This document shows positions 7,486-15,687 of a DNA stretch of 27,540 bases, in pieces. Source of the stretch: Clostridia bacterium (lineage in GTDB: Bacteria; Bacillota_A; Clostridia; Christensenellales; Aristaeellaceae). Position numbers and translations under genes: made by a program. Positions within the stretch are counted from its first letter, which is position 1; every line of letters starts with the position of its first letter. The DNA lies in assembly GCA_017430945.1 (NCBI GenBank), contig JAFRMB010000175.1, forward strand, positions 1-27,540, written 5' to 3'. The notes under the pieces were generated by a model. The model ran no database searches. It saw nothing but the letters and a program-made list of their open reading frames with translations, and had not been told where the DNA came from.

Positions 7486-7746
7486 ATGAAGCTCAAGGAC
7501 AGTTACATCACACAGGTCATCGATGACACCCAGTTCCTGGTGGCGGTCGGCCCGGGATCGTTCAACGGCGTCGTGCGCAGCAACGAGACGGCCGCGTTCA
7601 TCGTGGACTGCCTGCGGTCGAACACCACCGAGGAAGCCATCGTGGACGCGATGTGCGCGCAGTACAACGCGCCCAGGGATGTGATCGCGGCGGACGTCGG
7701 TAAGATCCTCGACACCCTGCGGGGGATCGATGCGCTGGAGGAATGA
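7486..7746 (+). CDS. PqqD family protein (RRE-like fold)
   Basis: An 86-residue protein. The start is ATG 7486 with AGGAG 8 nt upstream. It shows the PqqD layout: a beta-rich N-terminus (YITQVIDDTQFLVAVG), the conserved LNETAA-like segment RSNETAAFIVDCLRS, and a helical C-terminus with acidic residues. PqqD proteins are winged-helix peptide chaperones that present ribosomal precursor peptides to modifying enzymes. No radical SAM or precursor gene is visible in this window, so the usual role is not supported by context. Its stop codon overlaps the start of the next gene (ATGA at 7743-7746), implying translational coupling with the peptidase. Confidence 0.82.
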   Translation: MKLKDSYITQVIDDTQFLVAVGPGSFNGVVRSNETAAFIVDCLRSNTTEEAIVDAMCAQYNAPRDVIAADVGKILDTLRGIDALEE

Positions 7747-8207
7747 GGGCGGCATTTGAGGACATACTCGCGCGCGACGGTCGGCTCGTGTACAAGACCC
7801 GGGGCGTGAGCATGGAGCCGATGCTTCGGCAGGACCGGGATCTGGTGGTCATCGAGCCCGCGAACGGCCGGCTGAAGCCGATGGACGTGGCCTTTTACCG
7901 GCGCGGGAGCAGTTATGTGCTGCACCGGGTGATCGAGGTCGTGGACGACGGCTATCTGATCCGCGGAGACAATACTTACAAACTCGAACGCGTTCGGGAT
8001 GCCGACGTCATCGGCGTGTTGACCGGCTTCACCCGCAAGGGCAGGCACTGCGCGACGAACGACCGGGCATATCTTCGGTATGCCCGGTTCTGGAATGCGG
8101 TCTACCCGCTGCGCGCGCTGATGGCGCGCGCGCGCAGGTCGGCCGTACGCGCGGCGAGGAAGCTTGGGATCCGCCGGCCGATCAGGAAACTGATACGGCG
8201 CGGGTGA
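7743..8207 (+). CDS. S24/S26-type peptidase with Ser/His dyad
   Basis: A 154-residue protein of the signal-peptidase-like family. GVSMEPML carries the nucleophile Ser23, and YVLHRVIEV carries His61 where bacterial enzymes have Lys; IRGDN (74-77) is the conserved Gly-Asp box. The Ser/His arrangement is that of the SipW/archaeal type. Unlike true signal peptidases it has no N-terminal membrane anchor. Instead, residues 100-154 form a strongly basic, Arg-rich tail with aromatic residues that could bind membrane or nucleic acid. It overlaps the PqqD gene by 4 nt, and such pairs are common near peptide-modification loci (established pattern). Its substrate here is unknown. Confidence 0.82.
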   Translation: MRAAFEDILARDGRLVYKTRGVSMEPMLRQDRDLVVIEPANGRLKPMDVAFYRRGSSYVLHRVIEVVDDGYLIRGDNTYKLERVRDADVIGVLTGFTRKGRHCATNDRAYLRYARFWNAVYPLRALMARARRSAVRAARKLGIRRPIRKLIRRG

Positions 8208-8255
8208 CGCCGCATACGGACGGGTCGTACGGGGAACATGACGGGAGGCGCTGCC

Positions 8256-8993
8256 ATGAAATGTCTGATACTGGCCGCCGGCTACGCGACGCGGCTCTAT
8301 CCGCTGACGAAGGACCGCCCCAAGCCGCTGCTCAGGGTGGGGGACAGGGCCATCCTGGACTGGCTGGTGGACGACATCGACCGCTCGGGCGCGGTGGACG
8401 GATACATCGTCATCAGCAACCATCGCTTTGCCGATGCGTTCATGGACTGGGCAGCCAGGAAGCCGCAGCGGATCACCGTGGTCGATGACGGCACATGCAC
8501 CAATGAGACGCGGCTCGGCGCGGTGCGGGACATCCGGTTCGCCATCGACGCGCTGCAGCTGGATGACGACATGCTGGTCATCGCCGGAGACAACGTGCTC
8601 GACTTCAGCCTGATCCGGTTCATCGATTACGCGCTGTCGCGGCGCGCGTCCTGCGTGATGCGCTATCGCGAGGAAGATGCCGGACGCCTTCGCAGGACCG
8701 GCGTTGCCGAGATCGGGCCGGACGACCGCGTGCTCGGCATGGAGGAGAAGCCCGCCGAGCCGAAGTCGCACTGGTGCATCCCGCCCTTTTACTTTTATTG
8801 CCGGGCCGACGCACGGCGCGTGAAGGCGGGCATCGAAGCCGGCTGCGGCACGGATGCGCCGGGCAGCTTCATCGCATGGCTCGCGCGGCAAGTGCCCGTC
8901 TATGCCATGGAGATGCCGGGCAGGCGCTACGACATCGGAGACCCGGAGAGCTATGCGGCGGTACGGGACAGCTACAGGGGGATCGGAGGCTGA
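8256..8993 (+). CDS. Sugar-1-phosphate nucleotidyltransferase
   Basis: Predicted to join NTP and a sugar-1-phosphate (or similar phosphate) to give an NDP-sugar. The 245-residue product opens with the signature [23 protein letters not shown], GxGxR being relaxed to GYATR, and has VIAGDN (metal-binding Asp) and EEKP motifs, ending with [11 protein letters not shown]. There is no hexapeptide-repeat tail, so it is the short monofunctional type. ATG 8256 is favoured because GGGAGG lies 7 nt upstream; an in-frame ATG at 8238 has no good site. The partner kinase makes UDP-galacturonate synthesis an attractive role, but the nucleotide cannot be read from sequence. Confidence 0.88.
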   Translation: MKCLILAAGYATRLYPLTKDRPKPLLRVGDRAILDWLVDDIDRSGAVDGYIVISNHRFADAFMDWAARKPQRITVVDDGTCTNETRLGAVRDIRFAIDALQLDDDMLVIAGDNVLDFSLIRFIDYALSRRASCVMRYREEDAGRLRRTGVAEIGPDDRVLGMEEKPAEPKSHWCIPPFYFYCRADARRVKAGIEAGCGTDAPGSFIAWLARQVPVYAMEMPGRRYDIGDPESYAAVRDSYRGIGG

Positions 8994-8995
8994 AC

Positions 8996-10249
8996 ATGGA
9001 CAAGAGGATCGCAGTGGCGGGCGCCGGCTATGTGGGCCTGTCGCTGGCTGTGCTGCTGGCACAGCATAACCGCGTGACGGTAGTGGACATCGCACCGGAA
9101 AGGGTGGATCGACTGAACGCCGGGATATCGCCGATCGCGGACGCGTACATCGAGCGCTATCTCGCTGAGGCGAAGCAGGGCATCCGGAGACTGGCGCTCA
9201 CGGCCACGCAGGACGGGGCAGCCGCCTATCGCGACGCGGAGTATGTCATCATCGCCGTGCCGACGAACTACGATCCGGATCGCGATTTCTTTGACACAAG
9301 CGCGGTGGAGCGCGTGATCCGGGAGGTCGCGGCGGTCAACCCGGACGCGGTCGTGGTCATCAAGTCCACTGTCCCGGTGGGATACACCCGGAGCATCCGG
9401 GAGAAACTGGGGCTCGGCCGCATCATGTTCAGCCCGGAATTCCTGCGGGAATCAAAGGCCCTGTACGACAACCTGTACCCCAGCCGGATCATCGTCGGCA
9501 CGGACCGGTCGGACCCGTTCATGGCCGAAGCGGCGAGTGCGTTCGCGACGCTGCTCAGGGAAGGCGCGGAGAAACAGGACGCCGAAGTGCTCATCATGGA
9601 CCTGTCCGACGCCGAAGCGGTGAAGCTGTTCGCCAACACCTATCTGGCGCTGAGGATAAGCTTTTTCAACGAACTGGACACCTACGCGGAGATCAAGGGC
9701 CTCGACACGCGGAGCATCATCCGCGGCGTCAGCCTGGATCCGCGCATCGGCGACTTCTACAACAATCCGTCCTTCGGCTACGGCGGCTACTGCCTGCCCA
9801 AGGACACCAAGCAGCTGCTCGCGAACTATCGGGACGTGCCGGAGAACCTGATCAAGGCCATCGTGGATTCCAATCGGACGCGAAAGGACTTCATCGCCGA
9901 CCGCGTGCTGGAGAAGGCGGGATACTATACCGGCAACAGCGCCTGGAGCCTCGATATGGAACATCCGGTCACCGTGGGCATCTATCGCCTCACGATGAAG
10001 TCCAACAGCGACAATTTCCGCCAAAGCAGCGTCCAGGGGGTCATGAAGCGCATCAAGGCGAAGGGCGCTTCGGTGATCGTGTACGAGCCGACCCTGTCCG
10101 ACGGCAGCACCTTTTTCGGCTCGTGGGTGGTCAACGACCTCGCGAGATTCAAGGCGCTCTCCGATGCCATCGTCGCGAACCGCTATGACGGGGCGCTGGA
10201 CGATGTGGCGGAAAAAGTGTACACGCGGGACGTGTTCAGGCGGGACTGA
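8996..10249 (+). CDS. ugd: UDP-glucose 6-dehydrogenase
   Basis: Oxidises UDP-glucose to UDP-glucuronate with two NAD+. The 417-residue protein has the Rossmann motif GAGYVGLS (9-16), [28 protein letters not shown], and the catalytic cysteine in [19 protein letters not shown] (Cys266). It follows the short E. coli-type Ugd closely throughout. One difference is an insertion of roughly 17 residues ([15 protein letters not shown]) before VGIYRL. The start follows GGAGG by 6 nt, only 2 nt after the nucleotidyltransferase stop, so the pair is tightly coupled. It supplies uronate sugar nucleotides for envelope or exopolysaccharide synthesis; no glycosyltransferase is in the window. Confidence 0.96.
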   Translation: MDKRIAVAGAGYVGLSLAVLLAQHNRVTVVDIAPERVDRLNAGISPIADAYIERYLAEAKQGIRRLALTATQDGAAAYRDAEYVIIAVPTNYDPDRDFFDTSAVERVIREVAAVNPDAVVVIKSTVPVGYTRSIREKLGLGRIMFSPEFLRESKALYDNLYPSRIIVGTDRSDPFMAEAASAFATLLREGAEKQDAEVLIMDLSDAEAVKLFANTYLALRISFFNELDTYAEIKGLDTRSIIRGVSLDPRIGDFYNNPSFGYGGYCLPKDTKQLLANYRDVPENLIKAIVDSNRTRKDFIADRVLEKAGYYTGNSAWSLDMEHPVTVGIYRLTMKSNSDNFRQSSVQGVMKRIKAKGASVIVYEPTLSDGSTFFGSWVVNDLARFKALSDAIVANRYDGALDDVAEKVYTRDVFRRD

Positions 10250-10294
10250 CAGCTCGGCCGGCAAGGCAAAGAGACGCGACGGAGGTGATGCGCG

Positions 10295-11560
10295 ATGAAG
10301 CGGGCCCTGGTTTTGAGCGGCGGCGGCAGCCGCGGCGCATACGAGATCGGCGCCTGGCGGGCGCTCAGGGAACTGGGCGTGCGCTTTCAGGGCGTGTACG
10401 GAACGTCCATCGGCGCGCTGAACGCGGCTCTGGTGGCCAGGGGCGATGTGGATGCGGCCGTGAAGCTGTGGCAGAACATCAGCATCTCGCAGATCCTCAC
10501 CGTGGAGGATGAGGAGGATTTTGCCATCGAGCGCATGGTGTCGAACAAGCGCGACGTGCTTCCGTTCCTCGTGGAGAACGCCAGGCACCTGCGCATGGAC
10601 ATCTCGCCGCTGGAGAACATGGTGCGCGCGGAGTGCGACGAGGGCGCCATACGCGCAAGCGGGATGGAGCTGGGCGTCATGACCTTTCGCGTTCCCCAGA
10701 TGCAGGGCGTGCCGGTCCGGCTCAGCGCGCTCGGGCCCGGCGAGCTGGGAGACTGGGTCATCGCCTCGGCTTCCTGCTTTCCGATCTTCCCGGCGCGGCA
10801 CATCGGCGGCCAGCGCTACATCGACGGCGGCTATTACGACAACCTGCCCGTAGATATGGCGCTTCAGGACGGCGCGGACGAGGTGGTCGCCGTGGAGCTG
10901 CATCCGGAGCTGACGCATCCGGAGTACGCGCGGATGCCGTGGCTGAAGATCATCCGGCCGCGCCACACGCTCGGCGGCTTCCTGGACTTCAACCCCAATC
11001 TGATGGCGCGCAGCCTGCGCCTGGGCTATCAGGACGCCATGAAGGTCTACGGCCGGTTCGACGGCTGGCGCTATACCTTCCGGCACGTGGATCCGCTGGC
11101 GGTGGCAGACGCGGCGCGCCGCTATCTGCGCGCGGTGACGGCTTTCGACGCGGAATTCATGCGCCGGGGCGCGCTGTATTCGGGGCATCCGGTGAATGCG
11201 CCGCTGCTGTCCGCAATCGAGGCAGAGACCGGCGGTGAAAAACTCGGGTGGAAGGATGTCTGGCTGCGCGGACTGGAGCTGTGCGCGGAGGTCCTGGGGT
11301 GTCGCGAGGACGCCATATACGCGCCGGAGGCCATGATCGGCCACGCGCGCGCCTGGAGCGACGCGCATCCGCTCGAAGGCGAGCTCAATGAATCGAAGCT
11401 CCACGCCGCCTGGAAGGCGGGGCCGCGGGAGACGCTTGCGCTGCTGGTCAACTGGCTGGACGGGCATGGATCGTTCCCGCAGTCCGTCGCCTCCCGCCTG
11501 GCGGAGCTGCCCCGAGAGACGGCGGCCGCCCTGTTCGTGAAGGCAGTGCAGTCCGCCTGA
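10295..11560 (+). CDS. Patatin-like phospholipase
   Basis: A 421-residue protein with the complete patatin catalytic apparatus: oxyanion loop SGGGSRGAYEIG (8-19), nucleophile elbow GTSIG (Ser38), and the Asp of the dyad in YIDGGYYDNLP (Asp177). The fold resembles RssA/YlbK-type bacterial patatins in the first 270 residues; the remaining 150 residues are a helical extension I do not recognise. No signal peptide is visible, so it probably acts on lipids at the cytoplasmic membrane face. The start has GGAGGTGA 6 nt upstream. It lies 45 nt after ugd and is the last gene before a hairpin, so likely part of the same operon. Confidence 0.92.
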   Translation: MKRALVLSGGGSRGAYEIGAWRALRELGVRFQGVYGTSIGALNAALVARGDVDAAVKLWQNISISQILTVEDEEDFAIERMVSNKRDVLPFLVENARHLRMDISPLENMVRAECDEGAIRASGMELGVMTFRVPQMQGVPVRLSALGPGELGDWVIASASCFPIFPARHIGGQRYIDGGYYDNLPVDMALQDGADEVVAVELHPELTHPEYARMPWLKIIRPRHTLGGFLDFNPNLMARSLRLGYQDAMKVYGRFDGWRYTFRHVDPLAVADAARRYLRAVTAFDAEFMRRGALYSGHPVNAPLLSAIEAETGGEKLGWKDVWLRGLELCAEVLGCREDAIYAPEAMIGHARAWSDAHPLEGELNESKLHAAWKAGPRETLALLVNWLDGHGSFPQSVASRLAELPRETAAALFVKAVQSA

Positions 11561-11601
11561 TGCGTGACCGGCCCGGACGCGATCGAACGATCGAGAGACG
11601 A

Positions 11602-11654
11602 CGCACCGCTTTTGAAGCGCCTTCTGTATGAGAAGACCTTCGAAAAGCGGTGCG
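11602..11654. terminator. Hairpin between convergent genes
   Basis: CGCACCGCTTTTGAAG (11602-11617) pairs with CTTCGAAAAGCGGTGCG (11638-11654) with a single bulged G; an inner CTTCT/AGAAG stem caps it. It lies between the patatin gene and the convergent DUF4867 gene and probably terminates both, though the following tract (CTTTC) is only weakly U-rich. Confidence 0.65.
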
Positions 11655-11684
11655 CCGCGTCTTTCAGATGATCGGCGGGTGTCG

Positions 11685-12311
11685 TCAGCCGATGTCGATG
11701 TTCTCGCCCTTCAGGCCGATGTGCGCGCCGGAGCCGGCTTCGCTGGAGTCGGGATGGGCCAGCAGCCACTTGTTGCGGGCGGTCATCCATGTGTCCTCCT
11801 CGCAGACAGGCGTGAGATCGGGCTTGGCGGTATTGGTGCCCTTCGGGAGCACGACGGCTACCCTGAAGCCCTGATCGGCATCCACCTGGCAGGGCGCGTA
11901 GTGCAGCGTGGTTGCGTACACTTCGACCGGCACGCCCGCGGGCACGCGGAAAGCCTTTACGACGGCGGTGTCCAGCACGCCGTCCTGGATCTCATCCTGG
12001 CGGGCCAGCAGCAGCACGAAGTCACCGGTGCCAAGATTGATCTCGCTGTCGCGATGATACTCAAGGCAGTTGAGCATGGTGTTGTGTCCCCAGCACATGC
12101 CCAGCTGGATCGGCATGCCGCCGAAGCCGCGATCCCTGAGGTCGTCCAGTATGCCGCAGGCCTCGAGGCTGGGGATGCCGGGTTCATAGGCGACGCCCTG
12201 CGCAGGCAGATCGATCTTCGCCATCGCCTCGATGAGTTCTTTGCAGTCGTAGCCCTCCAGCACCTTGCCGTAGGGTTTGAAGGCCTCGTCGTAAACGGAA
12301 TAGATGGTCAT
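11685..12311 (-). CDS. DUF4867 family cupin-like protein
   Basis: A 208-residue protein that begins MTIYSVYDEAFKPYGKV, which I recognise as the DUF4867 family. A cupin-like core is suggested by LEYHRDSEIN, GDFVLLLAR, FRVPAGVPVEVY and TLHYAPC, where the His residues could bind a metal as in ureidoglycolate lyase-type cupins. A small-molecule (sugar-related) enzyme role is possible but unproven. The start ATG follows GGAGG by about 9 nt and overlaps the stop of the upstream secreted-protein gene (ATGA), so the two are translated together. Confidence 0.8.
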   Translation of the reverse strand: MTIYSVYDEAFKPYGKVLEGYDCKELIEAMAKIDLPAQGVAYEPGIPSLEACGILDDLRDRGFGGMPIQLGMCWGHNTMLNCLEYHRDSEINLGTGDFVLLLARQDEIQDGVLDTAVVKAFRVPAGVPVEVYATTLHYAPCQVDADQGFRVAVVLPKGTNTAKPDLTPVCEEDTWMTARNKWLLAHPDSSEAGSGAHIGLKGENIDIG

Positions 12312-13186
12312 GGTTCAGGTTCCTCCTCAATAAGATTTTTGAACAGATTGATCAGGGGATTGTCCTCAACGTTCCCGTCATAGTCCTCCGGCACCGGCGT
12401 CGGATCCGGCAGGGGCGTCATCACCTCGCCCATGGCATCCAGCACCGCCTGGGGGATCTCCTGCGCGGGACCAACGTCGTAGTCCACATAGGAGCTCAGC
12501 GCCAGCTCGCCGTCGTCGTTAGGGGTGTACACCCTCAACTGGACGATGCGCATGCCCGCACCTGTCACGAACTCAAAGGTCATCTCGTCGGAGCTCTTGA
12601 TGAGAAAGTAGGTATAGCCGTTTTCATCCTGGCGCACGCCATTCATGGTTTCCAGGCTCCCGTAGGGGAAGTGATAGCTCTCAATGCAATCGTCGTATTC
12701 ATCCTGAGTGAGGGCGTCCGTCGGGGAGGCGGTCTCACCGTCATAGGACCAGGCATGGGTGCCAATGAAGTAGAGATTGAACGTCATCCACAGGAGTTTC
12801 GTGGAGGAGATCATCACCGTGCCATAAGGCGTGTCCTGTAGGCAGATGTCGATGTGCTCGGCGGGCTTGCCGGAGGCGTCCAGCATCTGGTTTTCCGTGA
12901 TGTACAGCGCGCCTTGCTCCGCGATATCCGATGCTTCGTCGTTCGCGCTGTCCAACATCACATACATCATGTATTCGCTGCCGTCTGTTGCGTCCATGTA
13001 GACATCATAGCGCTCTTTGGGATTCTTCAGCGCCGGCGCGTCCGGCTCGCCGGTCACCTCTCCGCCCATGCTGCCGAGGGCCTTCATGTTCATGCTTTCC
13101 TCGCCGTCCGTGACCGTGATGTCCTCCGCCAGGGCAGGCAGTATGCCAAACAGGACACAGAGCAACAGCGCGAGCATCCGTCTCAT
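12308..13186 (-). CDS. Secreted protein of unknown function
   Basis: A 292-residue product with a clear signal peptide: MRRMLALLLCVLFGILPALAED, cleavage likely after ALA. The mature part is acidic (many D/E), rich in Y and M, and beta-strand-like, ending in a Pro/Glu-rich tail with PLPDPTPVPEDY. I find no catalytic motif. Two ATGs are close: the one at 13192 is only 1 nt after GGAGG, so ATG 13186, 7 nt after it, is chosen. It heads a two-gene operon with the DUF4867 gene and has its own promoter at 13216-13244. No lipobox cysteine is present, so it is probably released or wall-associated. Confidence 0.82.
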   Translation of the reverse strand: MRRMLALLLCVLFGILPALAEDITVTDGEESMNMKALGSMGGEVTGEPDAPALKNPKERYDVYMDATDGSEYMMYVMLDSANDEASDIAEQGALYITENQMLDASGKPAEHIDICLQDTPYGTVMISSTKLLWMTFNLYFIGTHAWSYDGETASPTDALTQDEYDDCIESYHFPYGSLETMNGVRQDENGYTYFLIKSSDEMTFEFVTGAGMRIVQLRVYTPNDDGELALSSYVDYDVGPAQEIPQAVLDAMGEVMTPLPDPTPVPEDYDGNVEDNPLINLFKNLIEEEPEP

Positions 13187-13215
13187 GCGCATTCCTCCTT
13201 GAAACCCTTTTCACC

Positions 13216-13244
13216 ATGATAGCACAAGTGCCGGTTTTTTACAA
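13216..13244 (-). promoter_or_regulatory. Promoter of the secreted-protein operon
   Basis: On the minus strand, TTGTAA (13239-13244), 17 bp, then TATCAT (13216-13221), 30 bp ahead of the start codon. Confidence 0.65.
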
Positions 13245-13250
13245 TACTCT

Positions 13251-13780
13251 TTACGGCAGCGGAGCGCCCTCCAGCCGTGAGGCCAGGACGTCATAGTCGG
13301 TGGCGGCCTCGCCGATGCCCAGCGCCTGCATCCAGCCGGGATGGCTGGCTTGGCACGGGCTCGGGGCAGCCCGGCGCCCCGTCCCGCCCCGAGAATGGCG
13401 GCCTCCGGATCATATCGGGCGAGGTCCGCATGGACCAGCGCGTCCGTTAGTCCGCCGTACAGGACCTCCACTGCCCGGTTGCGGCGGGACTCAGATGGCT
13501 CGGTCCAGTAGGCCGGATACCATAAAAGCGCAAAGCCCAGCACGGGCGCCAGCAGCACCGCCGCCAGGGCGCGGGACCGCCCCGGCAGGCACACAAGGTG
13601 CCCAGGACGGGCAATGCCAACGCGGCGCGCTCGAAACGGGGCGTCGATCCGGCAAGCCAGCATGAACAGCGCCGCGGCGCCCCACGCCGCCGGCAGCGGT
13701 CGAACGCGGTATCCGCGTATGCCCGTCATCTCCTCAAGGGTTACCACAGGCATCATTCCATGTGGTTTAACAAAAATCAA
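13251..13780 (-). pseudogene. Frameshifted membrane-protein remnant
   Basis: Starting near 13780 (minus) the frame encodes two hydrophobic segments (AAWGAAALFMLAC, then AVLLAPVLGFALLWYPAYW) and a helix ending HADLARYDPEAAILG. After about 13400 that frame becomes a Pro/Arg/Trp-rich shadow, while another frame resumes sensible coding (HPGWMQALGIGEAATDYDV…) to a stop at 13251-13253. So at least one frameshift splits the gene, and there is no good ribosome site at the ATG. It appears to be the remains of a larger integral membrane protein of unknown family. The promoter of the next operon lies immediately beyond its stop. Confidence 0.55.
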
Positions 13781-13801
13781 ATGTAATTCATAGCAGGGGG
13801 A

Positions 13802-13830
13802 TTGAAAGCCGTGCCGTGTTTTTCTATAAT
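13802..13830 (+). promoter_or_regulatory. Promoter of the ABC exporter operon
   Basis: TTGAAA (13802-13807), 17-bp spacer and perfect TATAAT (13825-13830). The 135-nt leader that follows contains ACTTCA (13875-13880) and TGAAGT (13908-13913) as a loose inverted repeat of unknown meaning. Confidence 0.75.
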
Positions 13831-13965
13831 TGGCATGGAGGGAGCCTCGAAAGACTTAGCTTCACCGCGGACATTACTTCAGAAAACCCTGAAAAACCAA
13901 GATCCTTGAAGTGACCATGTCGGCGAAAACAGGTTTATCGAAGCAGCCTGGAGGGGAGTGGGAGC

Positions 13966-15687
13966 ATGCTCAGATTTCTGAAGCGATACCGGCTGGAGTG
14001 TATCTGTGCCCCGCTGTTCAAGATGTTCGAGGCGACGCTGGAGCTGTTCGTGCCGCTCGTGGTGGCGTCGATCATCGACAAGGGCATCGGCGGCGGTTCG
14101 TCCGGGCACATTTGGCGCATGGGAGGCCTGCTGGTCGCGCTGGGCATCGTGGGGCTGGCCGCCTCGATCACGGCGCAGTATTTTGCGGCCAGGGCGGCCA
14201 CGGGCTTTGCGGCCGACGTTCGCCACGTGCTGTTCGAGCATTTGACGGGACTGTCCTTTCCGGATATCGACCGGCTCGGATCCAGCGCGATGATCACCCG
14301 CATGACGAGCGACGTCAACCAGGCGCAGACCGGCGTGAACATGGTGCTGCGGCTCGTTCTGCGCTCGCCCTTCGTGGTGTTCGGCGCGATGATCATGGCG
14401 TTCACGATCGACAGCCGCGTCGCGCTGATCTTCCTGGCGGTGATCGCGGTGCTGATGGCGGTGACCTATGCCATCATGACCGTGAGCATCCCGATGATGC
14501 GCGGGGTACAGCAACAGCTGGAAAAGGTGCTGGCGTCCACGCGTGAGAACCTGACCGGCGCCAGGGTGATCCGCGCCTTTTGCCGGGAGGACGCGGAGCT
14601 TGAACAGTTCACGGCCCGCAACCGCGAGCTGACGCGCCGTCAGCTGCACGCGGGCCGCGTTTCCGCGCTCCTGAATCCGCTGACCTACGTGATCATCAAC
14701 CTGGCGGTGATCGCGCTGGTGCGTCAGGGCGCGCTGCGCGTGGACGCGGGATCGCTGACGCAGGGCCAGGTGGTGGCGCTCTACAACTACATGAGCCAGA
14801 TCCTGGTGGAGCTCATCAAATTCGCCGCGCTGACCATCACCATCAACAAGGCGTGGGCCAGCTGGAGACGCGTGTCGGACGTGCTGTCGCTGGAGCCGGC
14901 CATGTCAGACGACGGGCAAAAAGCCGCAGCGGTCGCAGGCGCGCAGGCGGTGACCTTCGAGAACGTGTCGCTGACCTATCCGGACGCGGGCGGCGAATCG
15001 TTGATCGACATAAGCTTCTCCGCCATGCCCGGCCAGACCATCGGCATCATCGGCGGCACCGGCTCCGGCAAGAGCTCACTGGCGCAGCTGATCCCGCGCT
15101 TCTATGATGCGACTGCCGGCAGGGTCCTGGTCGACGGTACAGACGTTCGGGACTGGCCGCATGAGGCCCTCCTTCAGAAGGTGGGTTTCGTCATGCAGCG
15201 CGCAGTGCTGTTCAAGGGCAGCATCCGGGACAACCTGCGCTGGGGAAAGCCGGATGCCACCGACGAAGAGATGCGCGCCGCCATCGACATCGCGCAGGCC
15301 GCCGAGGTGGTCGAGTCCAAGGGCGGCCTCGACGGCATGATCGCGCAGGATGGCGCGGCTCTGTCCGGAGGGCCGCGGCAGCGCCTGACCATCGCCCGGG
15401 CGCTGGTCCGAAAGCCGGAGATACTGATTTTGGACGACAGCGCTTCAGCCCTCGACCTTGCAACGGATGCCCGCCTGCGCACTGCGATCGCCGGGCTGGA
15501 TCACAGGCCCACGGTGTTCATCATATCGCAGCGCACGGCATCCATCATGCGCGCCGACCAGATCCTGGTGCTGGATGACGGCCGGCTGGTCGGGGCCGGT
15601 ACGCATGCGGCGCTCATGGAAAGCTGCCCGATCTATCGGGAGATCTATGGATCTCAGTTCGGCGGCGGGGAGGTGAGATCGGCATGA
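13966..15687 (+). CDS. ABC exporter half-transporter, degenerate-site subunit
   Basis: A 573-residue fusion of a six-helix exporter domain (about 1-320) and an ATPase domain. Walker A is GGTGSGKSS (about 363-371), the signature is LSGGP (466-470) and Walker B is ILILDDS (486-492), where the catalytic Glu is Asp. The H-loop His is Gln (ISQRTAS, Q522). Asp and Gln at these places are typical of the non-hydrolysing half of heterodimeric exporters, so it should pair with the next gene. The Pro in the signature (normally LSGGQ) is unusual because this motif serves the active site of the partner. Substrate unknown; drugs, peptides or lipids are all possible. The stop overlaps the partner's start. 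Confidence 0.94.
   Translation: MLRFLKRYRLECICAPLFKMFEATLELFVPLVVASIIDKGIGGGSSGHIWRMGGLLVALGIVGLAASITAQYFAARAATGFAADVRHVLFEHLTGLSFPDIDRLGSSAMITRMTSDVNQAQTGVNMVLRLVLRSPFVVFGAMIMAFTIDSRVALIFLAVIAVLMAVTYAIMTVSIPMMRGVQQQLEKVLASTRENLTGARVIRAFCREDAELEQFTARNRELTRRQLHAGRVSALLNPLTYVIINLAVIALVRQGALRVDAGSLTQGQVVALYNYMSQILVELIKFAALTITINKAWASWRRVSDVLSLEPAMSDDGQKAAAVAGAQAVTFENVSLTYPDAGGESLIDISFSAMPGQTIGIIGGTGSGKSSLAQLIPRFYDATAGRVLVDGTDVRDWPHEALLQKVGFVMQRAVLFKGSIRDNLRWGKPDATDEEMRAAIDIAQAAEVVESKGGLDGMIAQDGAALSGGPRQRLTIARALVRKPEILILDDSASALDLATDARLRTAIAGLDHRPTVFIISQRTASIMRADQILVLDDGRLVGAGTHAALMESCPIYREIYGSQFGGGEVRSA

Noticed and set aside
9452..11467. A 671-codon minus-strand open frame opposite ugd and the patatin gene
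   Set aside because: It spans two conserved opposite-strand genes and the gap between them and resembles no family; an artefact of base composition.
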